Shown one piece after another: positions 9,392-19,042 of a stretch of 58,120 nucleotides of DNA. How positions within the stretch are numbered: position 1 is the stretch's first letter; each line of letters starts with the position of its first letter. The position numbers and the translations under genes were made by a program. The DNA is from Aquitalea palustris (GTDB lineage Bacteria > Pseudomonadota > Gammaproteobacteria > Burkholderiales > Chromobacteriaceae): the NCBI RefSeq assembly GCF_003693445.1, contig NZ_RFAR01000013.1, positions 1 to 58,120 of the forward strand, in the 5' to 3' direction. The notes beneath the pieces were generated by a model. That model worked only from the letters and a program-made list of their open reading frames with translations. It was not told where the DNA came from and searched no databases.

Positions 9392-10060
9392 ATGAATCTG
9401 AAACACATCAAAGCCGTTGCCTTCGATCTGGACGGCACCCTGGTTGACTCCATTCCCGATCTGGCCGCCGCGGCCAATGCCATGCGCCAGCATCTGGGCC
9501 TGCCGGCCCTGGCCGAGCTGCGCATTCAAGAGCACGTCGGCGACGGCATTGCCAGCCTGGTACACCGAGCCATTACCGATGAGCGCCACGGCGTGGCCGA
9601 AGCCACACTGTGGGAACAAGGCTTCAGCTTTTTCGTGCGCTACTACCACGAGCACCTGAGCGACAACACCAGCGTCTACCCCGGTGTGCGCGATGGCCTG
9701 GGACTGCTGCGCGCCTTGCAACTGCCACTGGTGGTGGTTACCAACAAATCGGAATGCCTGGCCGTGCCGCTGCTGCAGCAACTGGAGCTGCGCGATGCCT
9801 TCAGCCTGGTGATCGGTGGCGACACCCTGGCAGAGAAAAAACCCTCGGCCCTGCCGCTGCAGCATGTCTGCGAGGTGCTGGGCATCAACACCAGCGAACT
9901 GGCCATGGTGGGCGACTCCGAAAACGACATCCTGTCGGCCCGCGCTGCCGGCGCAGCCGCCATCGCCGTCAGCTATGGCTATGCTGATGCCAGCACGCTG
10001 CAGGCCGATCTGCTCATCGGCAATCTTGCCGAACTGTACGATTTGATGAAAAATAACTGA
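9392..10060 (+). CDS. gph: Phosphoglycolate phosphatase (HAD family)
   Basis: This cytosolic HAD phosphatase removes phosphate from 2-phosphoglycolate, a by-product of DNA repair and oxygenation reactions. The 222-residue protein has motif I DLDGTLVDS at residue 10, the motif II threonine in VVTNKS, the motif III lysine in EKKPS, and motif IV GDSENDILSARAAG. A helical cap lies between motifs I and II. It begins 20 bases after the SDR gene, which fits an rpe-SDR-gph operon. The ribosome site is weak. In many betaproteobacteria gph lies just before trpE, as here. Confidence 0.93.
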   Translation: MNLKHIKAVAFDLDGTLVDSIPDLAAAANAMRQHLGLPALAELRIQEHVGDGIASLVHRAITDERHGVAEATLWEQGFSFFVRYYHEHLSDNTSVYPGVRDGLGLLRALQLPLVVVTNKSECLAVPLLQQLELRDAFSLVIGGDTLAEKKPSALPLQHVCEVLGINTSELAMVGDSENDILSARAAGAAAIAVSYGYADASTLQADLLIGNLAELYDLMKNN

Positions 10061-10095
10061 CCACTACAACATTCAATACGGATTGCATCTGCATC

Positions 10096-10140
10096 ATGAC
10101 TATCCTGCCCGCACCGGCCAGTTGGCGATGGCAACGCTAA
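10096..10140 (+). promoter_or_regulatory. Possible Trp leader peptide upstream of trpE
   Basis: A 14-codon frame ends 54 bases before trpE and reads MTILPAPASWRWQR, with tryptophan at positions 10 and 12. E. coli trpL is also 14 codons long, with tryptophans at 10 and 11. That arrangement suggests tryptophan-sensitive leader control. Against it, the ribosome site is weak and no intrinsic terminator lies between this frame and trpE. Only short pairings such as ACCGG with CCGGT are visible. If real, control may act on translation rather than termination. Confidence 0.4.
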
Positions 10141-10194
10141 GCCACACCCTGTTTACTTCTTTCGCTTTCCATCCGGTTTCAAGGTAGCTCACTC

Positions 10195-11658
10195 ATGACG
10201 CATGACACATTCGACCAGCTGGCCGCAGCTGGTTACAACCGTATTCCGGTGACGCTGGAACTGTTTGCCGACCTGGACACCCCCTTGTCGGTTTACCTCA
10301 AACTGGCCAACCAGCCCTACTCCTACCTGCTGGAGTCCGTCGTAGGCGGCGAGCGTTTTGGCCGCTACTCCTTCATCGGCCTGCCTGCCACCACGCGCCT
10401 GCGCGTCAATGCCAACAAGGTACAGGTAGAGTACGGCGACAAGGTGATCGAACAGTTCGAAGGCGATCCGCTAGCTTTTATCGAAGCCTTCCAGCAGCGT
10501 TTCAGCGCCCCACCGGTAGAAGGCCTGCCGCGCTTTACCGGCGGCCTGGTCGGCTATTTCGGCTACGACACCATCCGCTATGTGGAAAAGCGTCTGGCGG
10601 CCACCCGCAAGCCTGATGCCATTGGCACCCCGGACATCCTGCTGATGGTGTCGGAAGAACTGGCGGTGGTGGACAATCTGTCGGGCAAGCTCTATCTGAT
10701 TGTCTACGCCGACCCCGCCGTACCCAATGCGCTGGCCAAGGCGGAAAGCCGGCTCGGCCAGCTGCGCGCCCGCCTGCGCGAACCGATGGATATTCCGCTG
10801 TCGCTGCCCTCCCAACCCAGCAAGGCGGTGTCTGAGTATGGCCAGGAAGAATTCAAGCAGGCTGTCGCACAATGCAAGCAATACATCGTGGACGGCGACA
10901 TCATGCAGGTCGTCCTGTCGCAGCGCATGCAGATGCCCTACAGCGATTCACCGCTGTCGTTGTATCGTGCCCTGCGCAGCCTGAACCCCTCACCCTATAT
11001 GTTCTTCTACCACTTCGACGATTTCCATGTTGTCGGTTCCTCGCCGGAAATCCTGGTTCGGCGCGAACAGGAAACGGTCACCGTACGCCCGATCGCCGGC
11101 ACCCGCGTGCGCGGCAAGAACCGCGAGGAAGACGAGGCACTGGCGGAAGAGCTGCTGGCTGACCCCAAGGAAATCGCCGAACACGTCATGCTGATGGACC
11201 TTGGCCGCAACGACATCGGCCGCGTCGCCAATACCGGCAGCGTCAACATCACCGACAATATGGTGATCGAACGCTACTCGCATGTGATGCACATCGTTTC
11301 CAGCGTGGAAGGCAGCGTCAAGCCGGATGTCTCGAATATCGACATTCTCAAGGCCACCTTCCCGGCCGGCACCCTGTCTGGTGCACCGAAAGTGCGGGCC
11401 ATGGAAATCATCGACGAGTTCGAACCCACCAAACGCGGCGTCTATGGCGGCGCCGTGGGCTACCTGGGCTTTAATGGTGACATGGACCTGGCCATCGCCA
11501 TCCGCACTGCCGTGGTCAAGAACAAGATGCTGTACGTGCAATCCGGCGCCGGCATCGTGGCCGACTCGGTCCCCGAAGCGGAATGGCAGGAAACCCAGAA
11601 CAAGGCCCGCGCGGTGATTCGCGCCGCCGAATTGGCCCAAGCCGGGCTGGATGCCTGA
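10195..11658 (+). CDS. trpE: Anthranilate synthase component I
   Basis: TrpE converts chorismate to anthranilate with ammonia supplied by TrpG, the first step of tryptophan synthesis. The 487-residue protein has the feedback-site region near the N-terminus ([17 protein letters not shown]-like, with LLES conserved) and the chorismate-binding core: [40 protein letters not shown] and [19 protein letters not shown] precedes the ATG. No trpG follows. The gene ends in its own terminator, so component II must be encoded elsewhere. Confidence 0.95.
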   Translation: MTHDTFDQLAAAGYNRIPVTLELFADLDTPLSVYLKLANQPYSYLLESVVGGERFGRYSFIGLPATTRLRVNANKVQVEYGDKVIEQFEGDPLAFIEAFQQRFSAPPVEGLPRFTGGLVGYFGYDTIRYVEKRLAATRKPDAIGTPDILLMVSEELAVVDNLSGKLYLIVYADPAVPNALAKAESRLGQLRARLREPMDIPLSLPSQPSKAVSEYGQEEFKQAVAQCKQYIVDGDIMQVVLSQRMQMPYSDSPLSLYRALRSLNPSPYMFFYHFDDFHVVGSSPEILVRREQETVTVRPIAGTRVRGKNREEDEALAEELLADPKEIAEHVMLMDLGRNDIGRVANTGSVNITDNMVIERYSHVMHIVSSVEGSVKPDVSNIDILKATFPAGTLSGAPKVRAMEIIDEFEPTKRGVYGGAVGYLGFNGDMDLAIAIRTAVVKNKMLYVQSGAGIVADSVPEAEWQETQNKARAVIRAAELAQAGLDA

Positions 11659-11680
11659 GTAGCGCCTCCGGCAGCAGACA

Positions 11681-11717
11681 AAACAAGCCCCGCAGCCATA
11701 CTGCGGGGCTTGTTTTT
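11681..11717 (+). terminator. Intrinsic terminator of trpE
   Basis: A perfect 15-bp stem (AAACAAGCCCCGCAG with its complement) and a 5-base loop run into six or more T residues, 22 bases after the trpE stop. Confidence 0.95.
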
Positions 11718-11866
11718 TATCTGGCCCTGACGGCGAGGCCGCACACTTGCCATCAAGCGTAAGCGCCTGCGCCCCTGGTGATAATCACCACGCAACAGCA
11801 GCAACAAGGTGGGCAGCGGCAGGAAAAAAGCGGCCACCCCAGCCAACCGAGCACTGTCTGGCAGCT

Positions 11867-12571
11867 TCAACCATAGCAATGCGTACGGCACTGACGATAA
11901 TCGCTGCTCAGAATGATCAGCAGCAAGAAGATTACCGGCAATGACACCAACGGCCATGCAATCAGCCGGAACAACAGGATATTAAAACCGGCAAACCATG
12001 AATCCTGCATCAGCAATACCCAGCACGCTGCCGACACAAGACTCACCATGACTTTATTCACACAGACAAATAAAATTTCGTTCCAGGAAAAATCTTCCAA
12101 ACCGAGATAAAGCATTTTGTGCAATACGCTGCCAATCAGATAATAGATCAGCACATCCAGCAAAATATATACCTGCCAGATCAAATCACTCCCCAGCAGA
12201 TATGCCCTGCATGCAGTGCATAGTATGGCAACCAGCATGACAGGCCATCCGCGCCGCCAACCAAGCAGCACACCCGCCATATACACATAGTCATTGGCAA
12301 GATACAGCGTGATACGCAGGGAATAAAACAGCGCCAACGACAACAGCAATGAAATCAATACCATCACAATCAACAAGTATTGCTGATATTGCTCAGTTCT
12401 TTCTGCGCAGCGCATGCAAGGCATTTGCCGGCAGCATTGCATATATCCGCGCCGCAAACAGCGCCAGGCCAATAACAGCGCGGCAACATGCATCAAGACA
12501 AAGGGAAAGTGCTGCAACAAGAGATGCAGATGGTAGCGCATGGTGGAAAAAATATCGGCAAAGCTATACAT
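11867..12571 (-). CDS. Orphan multi-pass membrane protein, 5TMR-LYT sensor-like
   Basis: This 234-residue protein is almost entirely membrane-embedded, with about six hydrophobic segments. The central part (YVYMAGVLLGWRRGW followed by LVAILCTACRAYLLGSD) resembles the 5TM region of LytS-type receptors, which often sits in front of GGDEF, EAL or kinase domains. Here no output domain follows, so it may be a free-standing sensor or the remnant of a larger receptor. The ATG at 12571 has GAGGTG just upstream; the frame extends to 12604 without a good site. TTA, ATA and AAT codons are commoner than in its neighbours, which hints at transfer or relaxed selection. Confidence 0.55.
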   Translation of the reverse strand: MYSFADIFSTMRYHLHLLLQHFPFVLMHVAALLLAWRCLRRGYMQCCRQMPCMRCAERTEQYQQYLLIVMVLISLLLSLALFYSLRITLYLANDYVYMAGVLLGWRRGWPVMLVAILCTACRAYLLGSDLIWQVYILLDVLIYYLIGSVLHKMLYLGLEDFSWNEILFVCVNKVMVSLVSAACWVLLMQDSWFAGFNILLFRLIAWPLVSLPVIFLLLIILSSDYRQCRTHCYG

Positions 12572-12604
12572 CAGACACCTCAATGTAATATTGGCGGCAC
12601 GCAT

Positions 12605-12831
12605 GCGGCACCTGCCCGGCCAAGCCAGTCAGCCCGGATAATCTGGCCGGAAGACTGCTGTAGTGGCTGGCATTTGCTTGAGCAATACAAGCCATCGGCT
12701 TATGTCGACATCCCCTGCCAGCAAAACAAGGCCAACCAATCTAACAAGCTGTTCCGCCCCATATAATAAGAAATTACTTAGATTGACCGGGCACAGCACT
12801 TCCCGCCAGCAGCCATGACGAATGCTTGCTG
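12605..12831. other. Divergent intergenic region upstream of slt
   Basis: This stretch separates the orphan membrane gene from slt. It contains no supportable gene. A TATAAT at 12762-12767 has no convincing -35 partner on the plus strand. Confidence 0.3.
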
Positions 12832-12859
12832 TTTGCGCGGGCCGCCAAGCGGGTATAAT
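12832..12859 (+). promoter_or_regulatory. Probable sigma-70 promoter of slt
   Basis: TTTGCG at 12832 and a perfect TATAAT at 12854-12859 are 16 bases apart. Transcription from here would give a leader of roughly 85 bases before the slt ATG. The -35 match is only moderate. Confidence 0.5.
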
Positions 12860-12949
12860 CAGCCTGCCGCTCCTGGCCTCTACCCCCCACCCTGACTGCC
12901 TGACAAGGGCAGCCGCCGGGAATGGCCGACCTCAAGAGAATCTGTTTAC

Positions 12950-14839
12950 ATGACCCGTTCGCTCAGTACACTCCGCACCCTCAGCCTTGCCCTGACACTT
13001 GTCGCCGCCCTGCCCGCACAGGCCGGCAATAACGAAGACCTGCTTGCCGCCCGCGAGGCCTACCGCAGCAACGACCTCGGCAAGCTGGCCAGCATCGCCA
13101 GCGCCATGCCGGCCAGCTACGCACTGCACGACTACCCGTCCTACTGGCTCACCCTCAAAGCACTGGACCGCGACAACGATGGCCAGGTAATAGGGTTTCT
13201 CAATAGCGTACGCGATGGCTGGATGCCGGAAAAAATCCGCAATGAGTGGCTGAAAAAGCTGGGCAAGCGCGAAGACTGGGGCAACTTCAACGCCGAGTGG
13301 AAAAAGCTGCCGGAGGATGCCCGGGATGAAGAATCCATCTGCTATGGTCAATTGCAGGATGTGCGCCAGGGCAAGAAGCCGGATGACCTCAACCGTTTTC
13401 TCGAGATGCGCCCGGCTCCGGATGGCTGTAACCAGTTGCTGACTGCCGCCGCCGCACAAGGCCAGCTCTCCCAGGACTGGCTGTGGCGCCGGGTGCGCCT
13501 GTTGCTGGCCGGCAATTTTGTCACACAGGCACGCCAACTGGCTGATGCCACCAATTTGCCGCTGGACAATGCCGCACTGAATAATCCGGCGGCTGCCAGC
13601 CCGGCCAGCGCCGGCGGCCAGGAAGCCATCCTGTATGGCATCGTCAGCAAGGCACGCAGTGACAGCAATGCAGCAGTCAGCCGCCTGCTGGCAGTGGAAG
13701 GTTCGCTGAGCAAGGAGCGCAGCGGCTTTGCCTGGGGACAGCTGGCCTTGCTGTCGGCACGCAAACAGCTGATGGCACAGGCACTGCAATGGTATGCCAA
13801 GGCTGATCCGCAGCAGCTGACCGCCGAACAATGGGAATGGTGGGCACGCGCGGCCTTGCGTGGCGAGCAGTGGGCGCAGCTGGAACAGATCACCCGCGCC
13901 ATGCCGGCAGCCGTGGCCAGCAAGCCGGCATGGCAATACTGGCGCGCCCGCAGCCTGAAGCAACTGGGCCGCAGCAGCGAAGCACCGGCGCTGTTTGCCA
14001 AGGCCAGCATCGGCCATCACTACTACGCCTTGCTGTCGCTGGAAGAACTGGGCAATGCGCTGTCCACCCCGGCCAGCAAAACCGGCCCCAGCACGGCCGA
14101 CATCAGCGCCATGCGCGCCAATCCGGCCATCCAGCGCGCCCTGGCCTTGCTGGACATCAGCAATAGCTTTGGCAAGCCGGAGTTGCGCAGCGATGCCCAA
14201 CGCGAGTGGCGCTGGGCCATGCGCGGCCGTAATGATATGGAGTTGCTGGCCGCAGCGGAAATCGGCCGCCGTGAAGCGTTTTACGACATGGCCATCTACA
14301 GTGCCGAGCGCACCAAGGAAGAACACGATTATTCGCTGCGCTACCTCACACCCTATCGCGACATCACCCAGCGTTACGCCCGCCAGCTGGATGTGGACGA
14401 TGCCTGGGTCTATGGCCTGATCCGCCAGGAAAGCCGCTTCATCATTGCCGCCCGCTCCGGCGTGGGGGCTTCCGGCCTGATGCAGCTGATGCCGGCCACC
14501 GCCAAATGGGTGGCCAAGAAGATGGGGCTGACCAGCTATTCGGTCACCGATATCGACACCAATGTGCAGCTGGGCACCTGGTATCTGCGCTATGTCCGTG
14601 ACAGCCTGTCCGGCAACGAAGTCATGGCCACCGCTGCCTATAATGCAGGGCCGGGACGTGCCCGTGCCTGGCAGGATAGCCGCCCGCTGGACGGGACCAT
14701 CTATGCTGAAACCATTCCCTTTAGCGAAACCCGTGATTATGTGCAGAAGGTCATGGCCAATGCCGCTTACTATGCCAGCACATTCGGCCATGCCAATATT
14801 TCGCTGAAGACCCGCATGGGCACCATTCCGGCACGCTGA
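12950..14839 (+). CDS. slt: Soluble lytic murein transglycosylase
   Basis: This periplasmic enzyme cleaves the MurNAc-GlcNAc bond of peptidoglycan to give 1,6-anhydro muropeptides. The 629-residue precursor has a signal peptide (cleavage expected after PAQA, about residue 25), a long alpha-helical ring-like region up to about residue 450, and a C-terminal SLT domain. That domain holds the catalytic glutamate in LIRQESRF, followed by SGLMQLMP and AAYNAGPG. Length and order match Slt70. It starts a plus-strand run with the NDUFA9-like gene and cca (25-base gap, then one-base overlap). Confidence 0.94.
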   Translation: MTRSLSTLRTLSLALTLVAALPAQAGNNEDLLAAREAYRSNDLGKLASIASAMPASYALHDYPSYWLTLKALDRDNDGQVIGFLNSVRDGWMPEKIRNEWLKKLGKREDWGNFNAEWKKLPEDARDEESICYGQLQDVRQGKKPDDLNRFLEMRPAPDGCNQLLTAAAAQGQLSQDWLWRRVRLLLAGNFVTQARQLADATNLPLDNAALNNPAAASPASAGGQEAILYGIVSKARSDSNAAVSRLLAVEGSLSKERSGFAWGQLALLSARKQLMAQALQWYAKADPQQLTAEQWEWWARAALRGEQWAQLEQITRAMPAAVASKPAWQYWRARSLKQLGRSSEAPALFAKASIGHHYYALLSLEELGNALSTPASKTGPSTADISAMRANPAIQRALALLDISNSFGKPELRSDAQREWRWAMRGRNDMELLAAAEIGRREAFYDMAIYSAERTKEEHDYSLRYLTPYRDITQRYARQLDVDDAWVYGLIRQESRFIIAARSGVGASGLMQLMPATAKWVAKKMGLTSYSVTDIDTNVQLGTWYLRYVRDSLSGNEVMATAAYNAGPGRARAWQDSRPLDGTIYAETIPFSETRDYVQKVMANAAYYASTFGHANISLKTRMGTIPAR

Positions 14840-14864
14840 ACCACAGCAGCACAAGGAGAAAGCA

Positions 14865-15812
14865 ATGCAAGATCGACGTATCTGCCTGATCGGCGGCAGT
14901 GGCTTCATCGGTAGCTATATTGCAGAACGGCTGGCCGAACAGGAAGCCGCGCTGACCATTGCCACCCGCAATCGCGACCGTAACAAGGCGGCACTGATTG
15001 TCCTGCCCAAGACCGAAGTGGTTTCCACCAATGTGCACCACCCGCTGGCCCTGCAGCAGCTGCTGGCCGGCCACGACACGGTGATCAGCATGGTGGGCAT
15101 CCTGCATGGCACGCGCAAGGCCTTTGAACGCGCCCATGTCGAGCTGCTGGACAAGATCATCGCCAGCTGCCACAAGCAGGGAATACGCCGGCTGCTGCAT
15201 ATCAGCGCACTGGGCGCGGATGCCAATGCACCCAGCGACTACCAGCAAACCAAGGGCATCGCCGAACAGCGACTGCGGGAAAGTGGACTGGACTGGACCA
15301 TTCTGCGGCCGTCGGTGGTATTCGGTCGTGGCGACAGCTTTCTCACCCTGTTTGCCGGCCTGCTCGACAAGCTGCCGCTGCTGCCCTTGGCCGGAGCCAA
15401 TACCCGCTTTGCCCCGGTCTGGGCCGATGATCTGGCACGCGCCGTGGTCGCCTGCCTGCAAAACCCGCACAGCGTGGGCCAAAGCCTCGATCTGACCGGC
15501 CCGCGCAGCTATACCCTGGCCGAGCTGGTGCGCTATGTCGGCCAGCTGCGTGGCACACCGCGCCCGGTCATCGGCCTGCCGCAAGGAATTGCCATGCTGC
15601 AAGCCGGGCTGATGGAGCTGCTGCCCGGCCCCACCCTGATGAGCCGCGACAATGTGCGCTCACTAGCGGTGGACAATGTCAGCCCGCAGCCCTTCCCCAG
15701 CGCCCTGCTCGGCTTTGCCCCGACGCCGCTGGAAGTCGTGGCGCCTCAATACCTGGGCCAGGATGAATTCAATCTGATCCTGTCTGATTACCGCAGGGAA
15801 GCCGCCCGCTGA
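14865..15812 (+). CDS. NDUFA9-like NAD(P)-binding protein (atypical SDR)
   Basis: This 315-residue Rossmann-fold protein belongs to the extended or atypical SDR group that includes the mitochondrial complex I accessory subunit NDUFA9. The nucleotide-binding motif is [12 protein letters not shown] at residue 9, and HISALGAD and [10 protein letters not shown] follow. The usual YxxxK pair is not clear, so a structural or NAD(P)H-sensing role is as likely as catalysis. AAGGAGAAAG precedes the start. The stop overlaps cca by one base. Its role in bacteria is unknown. Confidence 0.82.
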   Translation: MQDRRICLIGGSGFIGSYIAERLAEQEAALTIATRNRDRNKAALIVLPKTEVVSTNVHHPLALQQLLAGHDTVISMVGILHGTRKAFERAHVELLDKIIASCHKQGIRRLLHISALGADANAPSDYQQTKGIAEQRLRESGLDWTILRPSVVFGRGDSFLTLFAGLLDKLPLLPLAGANTRFAPVWADDLARAVVACLQNPHSVGQSLDLTGPRSYTLAELVRYVGQLRGTPRPVIGLPQGIAMLQAGLMELLPGPTLMSRDNVRSLAVDNVSPQPFPSALLGFAPTPLEVVAPQYLGQDEFNLILSDYRREAAR

Positions 15813-17044
15813 TGCAGGTCTATATTGTCGGCGGCGCCGTGCGCGACCGCCTGCTCGGCCTGCCGGTCAAGGACAGGGACTGGGTGGTGGTGGGAGCCAG
15901 TGTCGAAAGCATGTTGCAGCAGGGCTATAAACCGGTAGGCAAGGATTTTCCGGTTTTCCTGCACCCGCATAGCCACGAGGAATACGCGCTGGCGCGCACC
16001 GAGCGCAAAACCGGCAAGGGCTACCACGGCTTTGCCTTTCATGCTGATGAAAGCGTGACGCTGGAACAGGATCTGGCCCGGCGCGACCTCACCATCAATG
16101 CCATTGCCCAGGACGATCAGGGGCAGTTGATCGACCCCTACAACGGGCAACAGGATCTGCGCGCTGGCGTGCTGCGCCATGTCAGCCCGGCCTTTGCCGA
16201 AGATCCGGTACGCATTTTGCGGCTGGCGCGCTTCGCCGCCCGTTTCGGTTTTAGCGTTGCCCCGGAAACCATGCAGTTGATGCAGGACATGGTGGCCGCC
16301 GGCGAGGTAGACGCACTGGTGGCCGAGCGGGTGTGGCAGGAAATGGCCAAGGCCTTGCAGGAAGACAAGCCCTCGCGTTTCTTCCTGATCTTGCGTGAGT
16401 GCGGTGCGCTGCAGCGCATTCTGCCAGAAGTCGACGCCCTGTTCGGCGTGCCGCAACGGGCCGATTACCACCCGGAAATCGACACCGGCGACCACGTGAT
16501 GCGCGTGATCGACATGGCAGCCAGCATGCAGCAGCCATTGGCCGTGCGTTTTGCCGCACTGACCCACGACCTGGGCAAGGCGCTGACTCCGGCCGACATC
16601 CTGCCGCGGCATATCGGGCACGAGGCCCGCGGTGAAAAACCCTTGCTGGCATTATGTGAACGGCTGCGCGTACCCGCCGAGTGTCGTGACCTGGCGCGCA
16701 TCACCGTGCTGCACCACACCAAGGTGCATGGCACCGCACAGATGAAGCCAAGCACCATCCTGCGCCTGTTCAAGGATTGCGATGCCCTGCGCCGGCCGGA
16801 GCGTTTCCGCCAGATGCTGGCCGCCGGGGTGGCCGACGCCCGGGGCAGGCTGCATTTCGAGACCGACCCCTATCCGCAAGCCGGCTGGCTGGACCAGTTG
16901 CTGAGCGCAGCGCTGGCGGTGGATGCCGGCAGCATCGCCAAGACCTGCAGCGAGCCCGGACAAATCGCCGCCGCTGTCGATAGTGCCCGCAGCCAGGCCA
17001 TCGCCAAGGCCCGGATGACACTTGGCCTGCCCGACAAAGCGTAA
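15812..17044 (+). CDS. cca: Multifunctional CCA tRNA nucleotidyltransferase
   Basis: This enzyme adds or repairs the 3' CCA end of tRNAs. The 410-residue protein matches the gammaproteobacterial-type enzyme in length. It has the nucleotidyltransferase motif [10 protein letters not shown] at residue 5 with DRDWVVVG, the [10 protein letters not shown] block, the [15 protein letters not shown] neck, and a C-terminal HD domain ([15 protein letters not shown]) giving phosphohydrolase activity. It starts inside the TGATG overlap with the previous gene. Confidence 0.95.
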   Translation: MQVYIVGGAVRDRLLGLPVKDRDWVVVGASVESMLQQGYKPVGKDFPVFLHPHSHEEYALARTERKTGKGYHGFAFHADESVTLEQDLARRDLTINAIAQDDQGQLIDPYNGQQDLRAGVLRHVSPAFAEDPVRILRLARFAARFGFSVAPETMQLMQDMVAAGEVDALVAERVWQEMAKALQEDKPSRFFLILRECGALQRILPEVDALFGVPQRADYHPEIDTGDHVMRVIDMAASMQQPLAVRFAALTHDLGKALTPADILPRHIGHEARGEKPLLALCERLRVPAECRDLARITVLHHTKVHGTAQMKPSTILRLFKDCDALRRPERFRQMLAAGVADARGRLHFETDPYPQAGWLDQLLSAALAVDAGSIAKTCSEPGQIAAAVDSARSQAIAKARMTLGLPDKA

Positions 17045-17088
17045 TGCAGCCATGATCAACTAGCCGCACCAACTTACTGGAGAACCCG

Positions 17089-17463
17089 ATGAAAACCTGC
17101 CTGAGCCTGATTTTGCTGGCCTTGAGCGCCAGCGCCCTGGCCAATTCCGCCTGTGACAAGCCCAAGAATGATTTTGACGGTCTGTACTGCCTGAACAAGG
17201 TGTATAGCCAGGCCGACAAAGACCTGAACGAGAGCTATGGCGAACTGGCCAAGATGCTGGATGCCGAAGGCAAAAAACAATTGAAAAGCGGCCAGCTGAG
17301 CTGGATTCGCCAGCGCAATGCCGATTGCAGCTATAGCGATCAGCGCGGCTTTTTCGTCAACCTGGATTGTGCCACCCGCACCACCATCGACCGCCTGCAA
17401 TTCATCAATGACCGCAAGCGTGAGTGCAAGAGTGCCGGCTGCATGAACAGCAAGCTGCAATAA
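17089..17463 (+). CDS. LprI-like secreted protein (DUF1311)
   Basis: This 124-residue precursor begins with a clear signal peptide (KTCLSLILLALSASALA). A cysteine-containing DUF1311 domain with the family's NKVYSQADKDLNESY helix, LSWIRQRNADC and a closing CMNSK follows. Some members of this family inhibit lysozyme (LprI of Mycobacterium). Here the periplasmic location is clear and the function is not. A good ribosome site (TGGAG) lies upstream. It follows cca by 44 bases and may be a read-through member of that operon. Confidence 0.8.
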   Translation: MKTCLSLILLALSASALANSACDKPKNDFDGLYCLNKVYSQADKDLNESYGELAKMLDAEGKKQLKSGQLSWIRQRNADCSYSDQRGFFVNLDCATRTTIDRLQFINDRKRECKSAGCMNSKLQ

Positions 17464-17473
17464 ACGCTGCCTC

Positions 17474-17500
17474 ACCCTGCCCGCCTCCCGGCGGCAGGGT
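17474..17500. terminator. Weak hairpin between convergent genes
   Basis: ACCCTGCC-CGCC and GGCGGCAGGGT pair with one bulged base around TCCC. It is GC-rich and lies between the LprI-like and amidase stops, but neither strand has a T tract. Termination is therefore only suggested. Confidence 0.4.
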
Positions 17501-17505
17501 CTGCC

Positions 17506-18201
17506 TCATGGCGAAGTCGCTGCCGGCACCGCCTGGCACCGCGCTGCACCCGCAGCGACTGCCCGCGCCAGCTTCAGCGTCACCGCCGGCTGCGCCAGCC
17601 TTGCCTCCTCAGCCGGATTGACGATCACCCCATGCTCGACCAACACCGCCGGCTGGGTCGCCGTTTTCAGCACCACCAGATCATCAAACCAGTAAATCCC
17701 CAGCGCCGCATCCGCCAAGGGCCGGTTTTCCCCGGCAATGGCTTCAGTATGATGCAGGGTTGGTCGCTCGCCGGCCTCCTGCAGCGACAATGCAATCTGC
17801 CGGGCGCAGGCCAGGCTCAGCTCGGCAAAGGGGTTCTTGCGCGAAACAAACAGCGAGTAACCCTGAAACCGTCCGGCCTCGGACAGGTATTGTGGCTGCA
17901 CCGAGTCGTGATGCACCGACAGCAGCAATTGCCGCCCTTGCGCCAGTTGCGTGCGTTCACTCAGCTGCCTGATGTCCCCTGCCGCACCAATCAGCAGTAC
18001 ATCGACACCCCGTTCACGCAACTGCTCGGCCAACAGCAGGGCCATGCGCCGGTTGAAGCTGAACTCGGTCTGGCCGCTGGCGCTACGCGCACCCGGTGCC
18101 GCCAGCGAATGGCCCACGTCCACTGCCACGCTTTGCACGTTCTGCGCCAGCGCCGGCACGGCCAGGCCGAGCAGCAGGATCAGGCTCCAGCATTGTCTCA
18201 T
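17506..18201 (-). CDS. N-acetylmuramoyl-L-alanine amidase (Amidase_3), exported
   Basis: This 231-residue precursor has a signal peptide (RQCWSLILLLGLAVPALA) and one Amidase_3 zinc domain. Ligand and catalytic motifs are VAVDVGHS, the glutamate in QTEFSFNR, SVHHDSV and the VEHG glutamate. It should cut the amide between MurNAc and the stem peptide in the periplasm. It lacks the AMIN targeting domain of AmiC and has no LysM, so it is a minimal form. AAGGTGG precedes the ATG at 18201. It is the last gene of the minus-strand run that begins with motA. Confidence 0.85.
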   Translation of the reverse strand: MRQCWSLILLLGLAVPALAQNVQSVAVDVGHSLAAPGARSASGQTEFSFNRRMALLLAEQLRERGVDVLLIGAAGDIRQLSERTQLAQGRQLLLSVHHDSVQPQYLSEAGRFQGYSLFVSRKNPFAELSLACARQIALSLQEAGERPTLHHTEAIAGENRPLADAALGIYWFDDLVVLKTATQPAVLVEHGVIVNPAEEARLAQPAVTLKLARAVAAGAARCQAVPAATSP

Positions 18202-18235
18202 CAGGAATCCACCTTGGAAAAATAAGGCCTGCACC

Positions 18236-19039
18236 TTAGCGGGTGGCGGCCAGCTCCAGCTGGCGCACTCGTTCGAACAGGCAGACGGTGGCTGCCATCG
18301 CCACATTCAGCGACTCGGCATGCCCCGGCATGGGGATACGGATGCGGGCATCGGCCAGCGCCAGCAAGGCCGGCGAAACACCGGCACCTTCATTACCAAA
18401 CACCAGCGCCACCGCACCGGTCAGATCCTGGCTGTACAGCGAGCTGCTGCCATCCAGATAAGTCACCAGCTTGCGCCCGGCGAAGCCACGCATGGCCGGC
18501 TCCAGCTCAACCTGTTCATGAATGCTGAGCACAAAATGCGCCCCCATGCCGGCACGCAGCACCTTGGGGGAATAGACATCGACACAGCCTTTGGACAGCA
18601 GCACCTCGCGCACGCCAGAGGCGGCAGCGCAGCGCAGGATGGTACCCAGATTGCCTGGGTCCTGGATATCTTCCAGCAGCACCCGCGCCGCATTGGCCGC
18701 CGGGGCCGCCGGTTGTGGCCGGGCACACAGCGCCAGCAACTCGGGCGGCGTGGCCAGGGCACTGGCCTTGGCCATGATGGGCTCGGGCAGGATGGCCACG
18801 GCACAGCTCGCCGGCAAGGACGCCAGCAAGGCCGCCACCTCGGCATGAGCCAGTGCCTGGGCATTGACATAGACACGCTGCGGCAGCAGGCCGGCCTCGA
18901 GACAGGATTGGGTCAGATGAATGCCTTCCAGCACCATCAGGCCCTGCTTGCGCCGCTCGCGGCTGTTTTGTACCAGCCGCGCCAGCTGTTTGACTTCGTC
19001 GTTATGGGGAGAGCTTATGGTTTTACCGGTGTACTGCAT
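18236..19039 (-). CDS. TrmH/SpoU-family RNA methyltransferase
   Basis: This 267-residue protein has an N-terminal substrate-binding domain beginning near KQLARLVQNSRERR and a C-terminal SpoU knot with LEDIQDPGNLGTILR, VFGNEGAG and IPMPGHAESLNVAMA. These three motifs define 2'-O-ribose methyltransferases acting on tRNA or rRNA. The specific target is not evident; it resembles RlmB/TsnR-type enzymes. It starts three bases after the HDOD gene stop, so translation is probably coupled. Confidence 0.88.
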   Translation of the reverse strand: MQYTGKTISSPHNDEVKQLARLVQNSRERRKQGLMVLEGIHLTQSCLEAGLLPQRVYVNAQALAHAEVAALLASLPASCAVAILPEPIMAKASALATPPELLALCARPQPAAPAANAARVLLEDIQDPGNLGTILRCAAASGVREVLLSKGCVDVYSPKVLRAGMGAHFVLSIHEQVELEPAMRGFAGRKLVTYLDGSSSLYSQDLTGAVALVFGNEGAGVSPALLALADARIRIPMPGHAESLNVAMAATVCLFERVRQLELAATR

Positions 19040-19042
19040 GCA

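Noticed and set aside
10141-10194. A classical transcription attenuator before trpE
   Set aside because: No stem with a T tract exists between the small frame and trpE. Only the leader-peptide idea is kept, at low confidence.
12932-14908. A 658-codon open frame on the minus strand opposite slt
   Set aside because: The plus-strand frame is a clear Slt with signal peptide and catalytic motifs. The antisense frame has low-complexity His/Gln/Gly-rich translation typical of GC-biased shadows.
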